Counted from the stretch's first letter, positions 1 through 8,895 are shown. The stretch is DNA of 36,352 nt from Clostridia bacterium (GCA_022797635.1 JAAWKZ010000009.1:1-36352); one strand, 5' to 3'. Made by a program: numbers and translations. Notes: generated by a model from the letters alone, not told the origin.

Positions 1-165
1 TTTGCGTCAGTTTGGGGACATACCTCTAGCCAACACTTTTTCAAAGCGTCAGCTATAGATACGTCCCCAAACTAACACGCTTTGTCTTTAGTGTTTCCAT
101 TTTTTTGTTTTTTATTCTTATAACATTTTGTTTTATTTTATCAATACATGTCATTTAATGTCAAT
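1..165 (-). repeat. Duplicated promoter/leader, copy 1, with long hairpin
   Basis: This stretch matches 15029-15193 base for base without gaps at a constant offset of 15028, with about 16 differences (roughly 90% identity). It contains a minus-strand promoter at its right end (135-164) and, towards the left edge, a long imperfect palindrome. The palindrome arms lie at about 4-30 and 52-79, with core TTTGGGGAC against GTCCCCAAA. In the second copy the same block is the promoter and 5' untranslated leader of a prepilin-like gene. I infer that a related gene reading leftwards begins just outside the window. The palindrome belongs to the larger-armed subfamily of the repeats described below. Confidence 0.8.
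135..164 (-). promoter_or_regulatory. SigA-type promoter for a gene off the left edge
   Basis: Read on the minus strand, TTGACA (159-164) is followed after 18 bases by TAAAAT (135-140). The equivalent promoter drives the prepilin-like gene at the other copy of the repeat. The transcript would run through the long hairpin and leave the window. Confidence 0.6.
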
Positions 166-187
166 AGTTTGTTTCAAATAAATACAT

Positions 188-215
188 AAAACTCGGAGCT
201 TTTCCCCCGAGTTTT
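188..215 (-). terminator. Hairpin terminator of the fibronectin-III gene
   Basis: Arms AAAACTCGG and CCGAGTTTT enclose a short spacer. The hairpin lies 7 bases past the original stop codon of the decayed last FN3 domain (223-225), which supports 223 as the ancestral gene end. Confidence 0.6.
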
Positions 216-222
216 CATCTTT

Positions 223-446
223 TTAATTTTCTCTAAAACTTACTATATTAGAGTATGTACCATATGTTTTTACACCATTAACATATTTATATGCTCTATA
301 CCTGGAGCATTCAAATCAATTTCATATCCAACTGCACCATTTGTCTTATTCCACTTTAAAGATACTGTTGTATTTTTCATAGTTGCTTTTAAACCTGTTA
401 CTTTTGTAATATTACTGCTGTTATTTCATGTGTTTCTATTAGCACT
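223..446 (-). pseudogene. Decayed last fibronectin-III domain
   Basis: This is the continuation of the FN3 gene beyond its present stop. In the same frame as that gene there is TAA (447-449), a second stop TGA (426-428), then a readable FN3 N-terminal half containing VTGLKATMKNTTVSLKWNK and GAVGYEID. Near position 300 the frame changes and the last strands of an FN3 domain follow (YRAYKYVNG, TYSNIVSF), ending at TAA 223-225. The middle of the domain is missing. So two nonsense codons and one frame-changing deletion removed the C-terminal domain. No CGG codon is involved, unlike the other frame breaks in this window, so I treat this as true decay. Confidence 0.8.
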
Positions 447-2285
447 TTACGTTTTAAAACTCACTACAGTAGAATAACTACCATAAATTGTATCATATCT
501 TCCAGGACTAATGATATGAGTTTTATATGCTCTTACTCTTACTTTATAATTTTTAGAGTACCCTAATACTTTACCATCTAAGTCTAAACTATTAGTTTGT
601 AGGATAGCTACACATCTATATACTCCCCCATTTTCAGAGATTTCTACTTCATATCCTGTAGCACCACTTACTGAATTCCATGTTAAATGTACCTGATTTC
701 TATTTCTAACATATACATTAAAATTTGTTACTGTAGCTGGCTTAGTAGTAGTTGTTGTTGTCGTTGCTTTTGATGTAGTAAAACTCTTTACTTTTGCTGT
801 TTCACTAGTATATTCTTTTCCATTTACTTTTTTATATGCCTCAATTTTTACTTTGTATTTTGTGTTGGCACTTAAATTAGCAAAAACATAACTTCTTCTA
901 GTAGTTGAACCTTTATATTGATAACTTCCATTTCCTTTTGCGAAATAAATATTATATCCTGTTGCACCACTTACACTTGACCAACTAATTTCAGCACGAT
1001 TTTTAGTTAAGCTGTCAACATAAATTGTACGCACATTACCTACAGTTACTTTTTCAGCCTCTGTATCAAATCTATATGCACTAGACTCATTTCCATATTG
1101 TTTTCTACCATTTACCCATTTATAGGCAACTATTTTTACTCTATATGTACTATCTGAGTCTAAGTTTCCTAAAGTTACTACTCTATTAGCTGTATCTTTT
1201 ATTGTTGTGTATCTTCCATTATTTTTGGATAATAAAACTTCATACCCCTCTGCATTATTAGCTCTTGACCAAGATACTGTTGCTTTATTTTCTCCAATAT
1301 TATATACATCAATATCACTAATATTGCCAACTATTATTTTTTCTTCTTTTGTTGTAAAACTGTAATAAGAAGATTCATCTCCATATACTTTTTTGTTATC
1401 TATCCATTTGTAAGCAACTACTTTTACTCTATAAGAGCTGTCTGGAGTTAGTTTAGATAAAACTGTTCTATTTCCACTCTTTGAAATAACTGTCTGATAA
1501 CTTCCATAGTTTTTAGATAATAAAACATCATAACCATCTACATTACTTAGCTCTTTCCAAGTTACTGTAGCTGTAGTTTCTGTTACATCATATACATTTA
1601 CATTGCTTACTTTTTCTGGCTTAGTTTGAGTATTGTTATTACTGCTTGTATCATCTTTGTTATAATCTATAACAATATATTGTGCTACTGATCTTTCTCC
1701 ATAATTTGTATTATCAGCATTTACACTTTGACATGCTCTAATACTAAAACCATATCTTAGTCCATGAGTAAACCCTTTTAGTATAGCATTTGTAGTAGTT
1801 ACTTCACCAATGTTCATATTACCGAAACCTGGCACATCTACAAACACCTGATATTTGTTAGCATTACTTACCCCTGACCAGTTTAATGTTACATAACCAT
1901 TAACTTGTGTTACTTTTAAGTTTTGTACTTGCCCTAAAGTCTTTTGAGGTGTTGTTGTAAACCTAATTTCCTCTGAAGTTGCTGTTTCTATTCTGTTAGA
2001 ATCATACGCTGTAACTCTTAGACGATAAGTAGTGTTTTCAGAAAAGCCAATAAGACTTGCTTCACTACTATTAACAGAACCAATTTTAGTTCCATTTACA
2101 TAAACATTATATCCAGCACTATTTGAAACAGAAGACCAAGTAAGTTTCATTTGGCTACCATTCATAGCCACACTAAAGTTACTAATTGAACTTACTAAGC
2201 TTACTGCTTGAATTGCTGTACTCATCATTAGTATTAGTAAAATTATTAGTGTCATAATTGATACAATTTGTTTTTTATATCTCAT
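447..2285 (-). CDS. Secreted multi-domain fibronectin type III protein
   Basis: The protein has 612 residues. It starts with a basic stretch and a hydrophobic signal segment (about 5-27, likely cleaved after AQA-like IQA) and then carries six fibronectin type III domains, at roughly 31-112, 117-208, 226-313, 318-409, 414-508 and 518-612. Domains three to five are close relatives of each other (YKWxxxKKxYGxES motifs). A threonine-rich linker at about 509-515 precedes the last domain. I see no LPXTG motif, SLH domain or catalytic domain, so it is probably an exported adhesive or scaffold-like protein; its partner is unknown. The start is supported by GGAAAGGGG upstream and a strong promoter. 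The gene once had one more FN3 domain (223-446). The function cannot be stated more narrowly. Confidence 0.8.
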   Translation of the reverse strand: MRYKKQIVSIMTLIILLILMMSTAIQAVSLVSSISNFSVAMNGSQMKLTWSSVSNSAGYNVYVNGTKIGSVNSSEASLIGFSENTTYRLRVTAYDSNRIETATSEEIRFTTTPQKTLGQVQNLKVTQVNGYVTLNWSGVSNANKYQVFVDVPGFGNMNIGEVTTTNAILKGFTHGLRYGFSIRACQSVNADNTNYGERSVAQYIVIDYNKDDTSSNNNTQTKPEKVSNVNVYDVTETTATVTWKELSNVDGYDVLLSKNYGSYQTVISKSGNRTVLSKLTPDSSYRVKVVAYKWIDNKKVYGDESSYYSFTTKEEKIIVGNISDIDVYNIGENKATVSWSRANNAEGYEVLLSKNNGRYTTIKDTANRVVTLGNLDSDSTYRVKIVAYKWVNGRKQYGNESSAYRFDTEAEKVTVGNVRTIYVDSLTKNRAEISWSSVSGATGYNIYFAKGNGSYQYKGSTTRRSYVFANLSANTKYKVKIEAYKKVNGKEYTSETAKVKSFTTSKATTTTTTTKPATVTNFNVYVRNRNQVHLTWNSVSGATGYEVEISENGGVYRCVAILQTNSLDLDGKVLGYSKNYKVRVRAYKTHIISPGRYDTIYGSYSTVVSFKT

Positions 2286-2307
2286 AATAACGCCCCTTTC
2301 CGTCTAG

Positions 2308-2336
2308 ATTTTATCATGTTTTATGTTTACAGTCAA
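2308..2336 (-). promoter_or_regulatory. SigA-type promoter of the FN3 gene
   Basis: On the minus strand, TTGACT (2331-2336), 17 bases, then TAAAAT (2308-2313), lying just upstream of the ribosome binding site and start at 2285. Confidence 0.75.
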
Positions 2337-2364
2337 GTTATTATAATTAATCTTAAGATTTATT

Positions 2365-2409
2365 AAAAAAAGAAAAATGATGCAGTTATTTGAATATTTA
2401 CTACACCAT
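2365..2409 (-). terminator. Terminator of the first prepilin-like gene
   Basis: Minus-strand hairpin with arms ATGGTGTAGT and ACTGCATCAT (10 pairs, two of them G-U), a 13-base loop, then a T-rich tail. It separates the prepilin-like gene from the FN3 promoter. Confidence 0.6.
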
Positions 2410-2456
2410 TTCTAATATATTATCAAAAAATTAATAAGCTAATTCATTTTTGTCTA

Positions 2457-3546
2457 TTAAATACTGAAACCTGGAGCTATACCACGGGTATGACTTGCAT
2501 TACCAGTATAATCAGTATTGCCATCGTAGTTGACACTACAAAAGTAGGTACTATTGCTGTAGCATGGTGATCGAAGCCACCAATTATTCGCATTTCCTGA
2601 ACCATTGTATTTTGTACGACCTAAATTTGATATATTCCATGCTTCTGTTATTCCTTTGTAATATTTATATTGGTTTCCTTCTGCAGTAATTGCATATGCA
2701 TGTCTTGTGCTATCATTATTTTGTGGTACTACTTCACTTGCTGCTAATAACCATAAGTAATCATTACATATCGCAACACTGTTTGCATCATCATATGTCC
2801 TAATGTAACTTTTCTTTACTTGTTTGATATGCCCCTTCATATTTAAGTTTGATCCTAATCCCCCAATTGCCTCATTTTGAGTTGCATTATTTGTTGTATA
2901 TCCATTTAAATCTTTTCTTATTTGAGTTGCTATCCAACCGTCTTCATTCGTATTAGTTGAATTCATTGTCATATACGTTGAGCCTGTTATAAAATCTAAG
3001 AACTCAAAACTAATACTGGCTTTTCCATGTGTCCCTCCATATACTGTTTGGTCTACTAAGTCGTCATGTTTGAAACCTAGAACTCTAACTCTCCTTACTT
3101 CTCCATTATATTTTACTTCCAAAATATCTCCTACACTCATTGTATATTTTTTATTATCTACAACAACTGTTACTTTTTCTGTGTTACTCGTAATGCTATC
3201 TTCTTTTGCTATTACTTGTGCTATTTTTTCTATAGTTTCCCAGTCTGACTTTATCTGCTCTACTGGTACTTCTTCTGGTTGGATTGTTCCTCCATTTCCT
3301 GCTCCATTCATATATTGGTTTAGCATATTATCAATGGAATTCATATATTCTTGCTCATTTTTTATTGCTCCTTCTGTTTTATTTTTCGCCTCTTGTGCCT
3401 TTTTGAAGATACTATTTTCTCCCATTGTATACATTATTGTTATTCCTGCCAAAATTAAAAGTACAACAATCGTTACAACCAATGCTACAAGTGTTATACC
3501 GTTTTATATCTTTATTTTTCTTCAATGTTTTTAAATTTCCTCTCAT
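2457..3546 (-). CDS. Prepilin-like DUF6273-type surface protein (+1 frameshift at CGG)
   Basis: Joined CDS. The start is the ATG at 3544-3546, preceded by AAGGAG. Fifteen codons encode a basic leader ending KNKDIK; then CGG (3501-3499) is reached. Skipping its C gives GGT and a frame that runs to 2457, for a product of about 362 residues. The +1 frame begins GITLVALVVTIVVLLILAG, the classic prepilin-type hydrophobic segment directly after a basic leader, as needed for prepilin peptidase. A coiled linker follows (KKAQEAKNKTEGAIKNEQ), then a globular domain with VRRVRVLGFKHDDLVDQ and a C-terminal NNWWLRSP...GIAPGFSI signature that I associate with DUF6273/C-type-lectin-like proteins. Frame 0 would stop after 44 residues. 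A start at the ATG inside the hydrophobic segment would destroy the prepilin motif. A paralogue lies at 13936-15007 with the same kind of break. Confidence 0.75.
3498..3504 (-). other. Putative +1 frameshift site AAA-CGG-T
   Basis: The frame-0 codons are AAA CGG TAT; the restored reading is AAA (C) GGT ATA. The product joins KDIK to GITLVALVV. One of only four in-frame CGG codons I can find in the window, all at such junctions. Confidence 0.75.
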
Positions 3547-3623
3547 TCTCCTGTATACTCCTTTTTATTCTTATGTATATTTTTTACAATTTTAGTAATC
3601 TTATTCTTCAAATTATTGCAGTA

Positions 3624-3652
3624 ATTATAACAATATGTTTTATTTAAGTCAA
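3624..3652 (-). promoter_or_regulatory. SigA-type promoter of the first prepilin-like gene
   Basis: On the minus strand, TTGACT (3647-3652), 17 bases, TATAAT (3624-3629), about 75 bases upstream of the ATG at 3546. Its location supports transcription of the leader that contains the frameshift site. Confidence 0.75.
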
Positions 3653-3712
3653 ACATTTTTATTCCTTTAGTATGGAAAATTTTATCCCTTTAGTATAAAT
3701 TCACTACATAAA

Positions 3713-3743
3713 AAAAGATACATTACCTTGCAATGTATCTTTT
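3713..3743 (-). terminator. Terminator downstream of dnaE and the small membrane protein gene
   Basis: A perfect 12-base stem, AAAAGATACATT with AATGTATCTTTT, has a 7-base loop and, on the minus strand, a run of T. Confidence 0.85.
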
Positions 3744-3758
3744 CTGCTTATCCTTTCT

Positions 3759-3971
3759 TTATTCTGCTGTAACATTATTTACATCAGTATCTTCATCTGG
3801 AACTATTGTTATTCCAGTATTTTGGTTTTGATTCGTATTTGTATTATTTTTCAATTCGGCTATTCTATTTTCATAATAATAAACACAACCACCTATCCCT
3901 ACTAAAAATAATAATATTAGTAAGCAAATTGTAATAATATATGTTTTTAAATATACAATTTTATTCTCCAT
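3759..3971 (-). CDS. Small single-pass membrane protein, unknown function
   Basis: The 70-residue protein has one membrane segment (about residues 9-33, ICLLILLFLVGIGGCVYYY) and a hydrophilic tail rich in Asn and Thr that ends acidic (DEDTDVNNV). AAAGGAGGT precedes the ATG. It lies directly downstream of dnaE, separated from it only by a palindromic repeat, and a strong terminator follows. I do not recognise the family. The tail would lie outside the cell if the N-terminus is inside. Confidence 0.6.
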   Translation of the reverse strand: MENKIVYLKTYIITICLLILLFLVGIGGCVYYYENRIAELKNNTNTNQNQNTGITIVPDEDTDVNNVTAE

Positions 3972-3986
3972 CTTCTTACCTCCTTT

Positions 3987-4035
3987 TGTCAGTTTAGGGA
4001 CGTTAATTTAACTGACATCTGTCCCTAAACTGACA
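3987..4035. repeat. Palindromic REP-like element between dnaE and small gene
   Basis: Perfect 15-base arms, TGTCAGTTTAGGGAC (3987-4001) and its complement (4021-4035), flank a 19-base centre that itself holds an AACTGACA half-copy. The right arm encodes the last codons and stop of dnaE (ATG TCA GTT TAG); the left arm touches the ribosome binding site of the next gene. Same family as 7539-7587, 8863-8895 and 23461-23509. Confidence 0.9.
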
Positions 4036-7000
4036 TTTCCTTAATTTGAGCCTTTCCTTCTCCCACTAAATCCTCAAATTGTTTCAAAATTTCTGGTGTC
4101 ATATAAATTCCACCTGCTTTATCTATCTTTTCTCCATTGACAATTTGTAATTGAATATTGTTCTTATCTCCTTGAAAGAAGTAAATTGCTCCTTTTAATT
4201 TGTTTCTCGTTTCTTCATTTAGTTCTGTAATGTCTAGTTCAAATACTTTAGCTTTAGTTTCTGTAAAAGGAGTAATAGTTCTTGCTACAATCTTAGGCTC
4301 TTCATCTTCACGTATACTTAATTTTCCTTCTACAATGACAATATTTTCTTCAATTAAACTACTGCTACAGGCTTGATAACAACTATCAAATACAATAAAT
4401 TCTGTTGGTCCATATAAATCTTCAATGGTAACAAATGCCATAAGTTTATTATTCTTTGTGTACTTCTTTTTGACGCTTGTGATAATTCCTGCATAAGTTA
4501 CATTTTGTCCATCTTTAAATTCTGTCTGATGTTCTTCATAAGTTTGCTCCTCTAGTTCCATCTCATTTTCACTGCTAATTTGTCTTAATTGGAATGTATT
4601 AATATTAGTTTTTGCTTCAATCTGTTCTCTAATATCTTCTAATGGATGTCCTGAAATATATAGCCCAAGCATCTCTTTTTCCATAGATAACAAATCTTTT
4701 GCTTCATATTCAGGAAGTATAGTATAAATATATTTCATTTCTTCTACTTCTTTGCTACCGCCTAAATCAAACATAGAAACTTGTCCTTCAAAACTTTTCT
4801 TCCCACTATCTGAAATCATATCCATAATTTTTTCAAAGGAAGCTAACAAAGTTTTTCTCGTTTGACCCAAGTTATCAAAACTTCCTGCTTTGATTAAACT
4901 TTCCACACATTTTTTATTAACACCTAGGTCTTTAATTCTTTCACAAAAATCACTGAAATCTTTGTAATCCCCATTTTTTTCTCGCTCTGCCACAATGTTA
5001 TCCACTGCGTCAGTTCCTACATTTTTGATACTTCCCATACCAAAACGAATTTGATTTTTATCTACTGTAAATTTGGTATCACTTTTATTGACATCTGGTT
5101 TTAAAATTTCAATAGTTAATCTTTTGCACTCTTCCACATATCCTGGAATTTTATCTTGATTTCCTAAAAAGCTATTAAGCATTGCTGCCATAAATTCTGC
5201 TGGATAATATGCCTTTAGATATGCTGTTCTATAAGATACTACCGCATAAGCTGCTGCATGAGACTTATTAAAAGCATATTTTGCAAATTCTGCCATTTCA
5301 TCAAAAATCTTATCTGCTGCTTGCTCATCAATACCATTTCTAACACAACCTGGAACAATAATATTTCCTTGTTCATCTACTTGTCCATGAATAAAGATTT
5401 CTCTTTCTTTTGCCATAACTTCTAGCTTTTTCTTTCCCATAGCTCTTCTTACTAAGTCTGCTCTACCTAGTGAATATCCTGCTAAATCCCTTACTATTTG
5501 CATAACTTGCTCTTGATAAACCATACAACCATAAGTAACTTCTAGAATTGGCTTTAAAGATGGATGCGTATATACTGCATGTTCTGGGTCCTTTTTATTG
5601 GCAATATATCTTGGAATTTGGTCCATTGGACCTGGACGATACAAAGATACACCAGCGATAATATCTTCCAAACAATCTGGCTTTAATTCCTTCATAAAAT
5701 TTGTCATACCTTGACTTTCAAATTGGAATATGCCTACAGAATCTCCATTTTGCCACAGTTTATATACTTTAGGATCATTCATCTTTTCATCAAATTGTAC
5801 ATCAATTCCTTGATTTTTCTTCACTAAATCAATGGTATCTTGAATTACTGTTAAAGTACGTAATCCTAGGAAGTCCATTTTTAAAAGCCCTAATTCTTCT
5901 AATGTGGTCATAATATATTGTGTAGAAGTAACACCATCTCTAGCATATAGTGGTACATAATTCACAACAGGTTCTCTTGCAATAATCACACCACAAGCAT
6001 GAGTTGAAGCCTGCCTTGGCATTCCTTCTAATGCCATAGCAATATCTAATAACTTTTTCATTGCTTCATCTGTCTCATATAAGTCTTTTAATTCCCTATT
6101 TTTCTCCAATGCTTTATCAATGGTAATATGTAATTCATTTGGTATCATTTTTGCTAACTTATCCGCTTCTGCATATGGCAAATCCAGTACCCTTGCCACA
6201 TCACGAATTACCATTCTAGCTGACATAGTTCCAAATGTAATAATCTGCGAAACATGGTCTTTTCCATATTTTTTCTCTACATATTCAATTACTTTATCTC
6301 TTTTTTCATAGCAAAAGTCAACATCAAAATCAGGCATACTAATTCTTTCAGGGTTTAAGAAACGCTCAAAAAGAAGTCCATACCCAATCGGGTCAATATC
6401 TGTAATGCCAATCGCATATGCTACAATAGAGCCTGCACCCGATCCACGTCCTGGGCCAACTGGAATATCATGCGTCTTGGCGTAATAGATATAATCCCAT
6501 ACAATTAAGAAGTAATCTACATACCCCATTTTATTAATAACACCTAATTCAAACTTCATTCTCTCTTGCATTTCCTCTGTAATGTTGTCACCATAGCGTT
6601 CTTTCATTCCGTCTAATGTCAATTTTTCTAAATAATCATAGTGAGTTTTAAATTCTGCTGGCACATCATAGTTCGGTAAAATCGTATGTCCAAATTCAAA
6701 TTCCACATTACACTTTTCTGCAATTTTTACTGTATTCTCAATTGCATCTGGTACATTGCTAAAAAACTCACTCATTTCTTCTGGTGATTTTACATAGAGT
6801 TCATCTGTATCAAACTTCATTCTATCTTCATCTGTCATACGCTTTCCTGTTTGAATACAAAGTAGTACTTCATGATTATATGCATCTTCTCTTTTTAAAT
6901 AATGGGCATCATTAGTTGCCACTAGTGGAATATCTAGTTCTCTTGAAAGTTGAATTAATTTTTGATTAGCAAGCACCTGCTCATTAATGCCATTATGTTG

Positions 7001-7522
7001 AATTTCTAGATAATAGTCTTCACCAAAAATAGACTTATGCCACAAAGCCACTTCTTTTGCCTTTTCCATATCATTTGCCAAAATTGCTTGATTGACTTCT
7101 CCTGCTAAGCAAGCACTACAACATACTAAACCTTCATGATATTGCTCTAAAGCTTCATGATCAATACGTGGCTTATAGTAAAAACCTTCTGTGTATCCTA
7201 GTGATACTAATTTTGCTAGATTTTTATATCCTTCATTGTTTTTAGCTAACAAAATTAAATGGCTATATCTAGCGTCTAAATTAGGGTCTTTGTCTGTTCT
7301 AGAACGTGGTGCTACATAAACTTCACAACCAATAATTGGCTTTACTCCATTGGCTTTACACGCTTTATAAAAATCAATAGCACCAAACATAGCACCATGG
7401 TCTGTAATTGCCATAGCATCCATTCCTAATTCTTTTGCTCTCACTGGTAAGTCTTTTATTCTATTTGCTCCATCTAGTAAACTAAACTCACTATGGATGT
7501 GCAAGTGTACAAAATTTGCCAT
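4025..7522 (-). CDS. dnaE: DNA polymerase III alpha subunit, DnaE type
   Basis: The 1165-residue replicative or lagging-strand polymerase has the DnaE domain order. An N-terminal PHP domain starts FVHLHIHSEFSLLDGA. The C-family polymerase core follows, with GPGRGSGAGS and the catalytic PDFDVDF aspartates near residues 398-402. Next come the finger region with AFNKSHAAAYA and a C-terminal OB fold (VTYAGIITSVKKKYTKNNK). Length is normal for the family. Firmicutes usually also have PolC, which is not in this window. The ribosome binding site AAAAGGAG precedes ATG. The last three residues (MSV) and the stop codon come from a palindromic repeat, so the native C-terminus has been replaced or extended slightly. 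No CGG codon is used. Confidence 0.97.
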   Translation of the reverse strand: MANFVHLHIHSEFSLLDGANRIKDLPVRAKELGMDAMAITDHGAMFGAIDFYKACKANGVKPIIGCEVYVAPRSRTDKDPNLDARYSHLILLAKNNEGYKNLAKLVSLGYTEGFYYKPRIDHEALEQYHEGLVCCSACLAGEVNQAILANDMEKAKEVALWHKSIFGEDYYLEIQHNGINEQVLANQKLIQLSRELDIPLVATNDAHYLKREDAYNHEVLLCIQTGKRMTDEDRMKFDTDELYVKSPEEMSEFFSNVPDAIENTVKIAEKCNVEFEFGHTILPNYDVPAEFKTHYDYLEKLTLDGMKERYGDNITEEMQERMKFELGVINKMGYVDYFLIVWDYIYYAKTHDIPVGPGRGSGAGSIVAYAIGITDIDPIGYGLLFERFLNPERISMPDFDVDFCYEKRDKVIEYVEKKYGKDHVSQIITFGTMSARMVIRDVARVLDLPYAEADKLAKMIPNELHITIDKALEKNRELKDLYETDEAMKKLLDIAMALEGMPRQASTHACGVIIAREPVVNYVPLYARDGVTSTQYIMTTLEELGLLKMDFLGLRTLTVIQDTIDLVKKNQGIDVQFDEKMNDPKVYKLWQNGDSVGIFQFESQGMTNFMKELKPDCLEDIIAGVSLYRPGPMDQIPRYIANKKDPEHAVYTHPSLKPILEVTYGCMVYQEQVMQIVRDLAGYSLGRADLVRRAMGKKKLEVMAKEREIFIHGQVDEQGNIIVPGCVRNGIDEQAADKIFDEMAEFAKYAFNKSHAAAYAVVSYRTAYLKAYYPAEFMAAMLNSFLGNQDKIPGYVEECKRLTIEILKPDVNKSDTKFTVDKNQIRFGMGSIKNVGTDAVDNIVAEREKNGDYKDFSDFCERIKDLGVNKKCVESLIKAGSFDNLGQTRKTLLASFEKIMDMISDSGKKSFEGQVSMFDLGGSKEVEEMKYIYTILPEYEAKDLLSMEKEMLGLYISGHPLEDIREQIEAKTNINTFQLRQISSENEMELEEQTYEEHQTEFKDGQNVTYAGIITSVKKKYTKNNKLMAFVTIEDLYGPTEFIVFDSCYQACSSSLIEENIVIVEGKLSIREDEEPKIVARTITPFTETKAKVFELDITELNEETRNKLKGAIYFFQGDKNNIQLQIVNGEKIDKAGGIYMTPEILKQFEDLVGEGKAQIKEMSV

Positions 7523-7538
7523 TTCTTTTTTCTCCTTT

Positions 7539-7587
7539 TGTCAGTTTTGGGACGTTAGTTTAACTGACATATGTCCCTAAACTGACA
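7539..7587. repeat. Palindromic REP-like element next to RAYT transposase
   Basis: Arms TGTCAGTTTTGGGAC (7539-7553) and GTCCCTAAACTGACA (7573-7587) have one mismatch. The element lies between the transposase stop (7604) and the dnaE ribosome binding site. It is the copy closest to the RAYT gene and the natural candidate for the element that transposase recognises. Confidence 0.9.
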
Positions 7588-7603
7588 TTTTAAGTTTCTT
7601 TTC

Positions 7604-8392
7604 CTATTTATCTTCTACTTCTTTTTTCATTGCTCTATAAATTGTTCTTTCATTCATTCCTAAAATTCTTGCTAATTGTTTTCTTTCTATTCCTTCTAAC
7701 CTTGCTATTTGTGCAATTAACTTATCTCTTTTATCCACTTTTTCATTTTGAATAGAAACTATATTTTCAATATCGAGCAATTGCTTTATCTTTTTAATTG
7801 CTTGTTCATCAGACAACTTCACATTTTCAAATTCAAAATCATCCTTTTCATAACCTTTTACTTTCCCATATTCTATATGAAAAATTTCAAAATTCTTTTT
7901 ACTCATTTCAGCCATTTTCAATATTTTCTCGGTCTCAACCAGTCGAGAAAATTGACTATATTCATGATAACTACTCCAATAGTATTTTGAATATTGGCAA
8001 ATTCCTGACTTTTCTGGATTGAAATGTATATATCGAATAATATTTAGTAAATATGGTAGATTTTCCACATACTTACTTTTAAATCGGTTATAAAATACAT
8101 GTCCTATCCTATTATACTTCTTATTAAAATACAAAGCATAACTAATTGCCAGTGACTGAATAAGCTTGGATAGCTTATCTTCTTTATCCATTATTACTAA
8201 GTGAACATGATTATGCATTAGCACATAAGCATATAAGTCATAATGATATTTTTCCTTTGTTTCTTTTAAACACTTTAAAAATTTTCTTCTATCAGTATTA
8301 TCATAAAATATTTCTTGTTGATTGATACTACGAAGAATAACATGATAAACTCCTGTATAAGATTTTTGATTTTCTCTACAATTTCGGGGCAT
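7604..8392 (-). CDS. REP-associated tyrosine transposase (RAYT, Y1 HUH family)
   Basis: The 262-residue protein has a Y1_Tnp core. It has the N-terminal GVYHVILRSINQQEIF strand typical of TnpA_REP proteins, the HUH metal motif NHVHLVI (His62, His64) and the YIHFNP motif with the likely nucleophile Tyr121. A C-terminal extension ends in a helix-turn-helix (RKQLARILGMNERTIYRAM). RAYTs are single-copy, domesticated relatives of IS200/IS605 transposases; they cut and join single-stranded palindromic REP sequences. Matching palindromes lie 17 bases downstream and at four or more other gene junctions in this window. No terminal inverted repeats or target duplication were seen around the gene itself. 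All catalytic residues look intact. Confidence 0.88.
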   Translation of the reverse strand: MPRNCRENQKSYTGVYHVILRSINQQEIFYDNTDRRKFLKCLKETKEKYHYDLYAYVLMHNHVHLVIMDKEDKLSKLIQSLAISYALYFNKKYNRIGHVFYNRFKSKYVENLPYLLNIIRYIHFNPEKSGICQYSKYYWSSYHEYSQFSRLVETEKILKMAEMSKKNFEIFHIEYGKVKGYEKDDFEFENVKLSDEQAIKKIKQLLDIENIVSIQNEKVDKRDKLIAQIARLEGIERKQLARILGMNERTIYRAMKKEVEDK

Positions 8393-8504
8393 ACTATTCC
8401 TACCTTTCCTTTCAACATTTGCCCCCTATTGATTTTTTATTGCTATATCATTTTTTCTACTATATTTCCATATAAAAAATAACTTTATTGATTTTAACAG
8501 CCTC

Positions 8505-8744
8505 TTATTCCTTCATTTTAATTAATGTTTCTATTGGTTCACTTTGTCTTTGTGGAATTTTTAGAACTTCAAATTTGGAAATTTTATCTCCAAATCTAAT
8601 CTCTACAATATCACCTATCTTAACCTCGTAACTTGGTTTAACAGTTTTTCCATTAACAGAAATTCTACCACCATCTGCAGCTTCATTTGCAACAGTCCTT
8701 CTCTTAATGACTGTTGACATTTTTAAAAATTTATCTATTCTCAT
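8505..8744 (-). CDS. rqcP: S4-domain RNA-binding protein RqcP (YabO family)
   Basis: The 79-residue single S4 domain protein (MRIDKFLKMSTVIKRRTVANE, GRISVNGKTVKPSYEVKIGD) closely matches the known YabO/RqcP pattern in length and sequence. RqcP works with RqcH on stalled 50S subunits and supports poly-alanine tailing of incomplete peptides in bacterial ribosome quality control. It is followed downstream by the transposase and preceded by a 26-codon ORF. A ribosome-rescue factor is of interest in a genome with proposed stalling codons, but the gene is widespread in Firmicutes, so the link is only a thought. Confidence 0.85.
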   Translation of the reverse strand: MRIDKFLKMSTVIKRRTVANEAADGGRISVNGKTVKPSYEVKIGDIVEIRFGDKISKFEVLKIPQRQSEPIETLIKMKE

Positions 8745-8750
8745 CTTTTT

Positions 8751-8831
8751 TCACTTCCATTCTCTATTAGAGTTTTGTAACTCTTCTACACTACTTTTCT
8801 TGCTTAGTATCTTTAATTCATTATTAGCCAT
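8751..8831 (-). CDS. Putative 26-residue ORF upstream of rqcP
   Basis: ATG at 8829-8831 is preceded by AAGGAA and followed by 25 more sense codons (product begins MANNELKILSKKSS, charged and probably helical). TGA lies at 8751-8753, six bases before the rqcP ATG. The close spacing suggests translational coupling or a leader peptide. I do not recognise it; it could be chance or the remnant of a larger gene. Confidence 0.35.
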   Translation of the reverse strand: MANNELKILSKKSSVEELQNSNREWK

Positions 8832-8862
8832 TTCTATTCCTTATTTCAATATTTTCTGAAAA

Positions 8863-8895
8863 GTGTCAGTTAAACTAACGTCCCTAAACTGACAC
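8863..8895. repeat. Short (half) palindromic REP-like element at the addA stop
   Basis: Arms GTGTCAGTT and AACTGACAC surround the core TTAGGGACGTTAG (minus strand). It equals the first 31 bases of the longer elements and lacks their last arm. It encodes the last residues and stop of addA. Confidence 0.85.

Noticed and set aside
3070..3534. Plus-strand ORF opposite the first prepilin-like gene
   Set aside because: It is a hydrophobic shadow frame of the minus-strand coding sequence, with no ribosome binding site or family resemblance.
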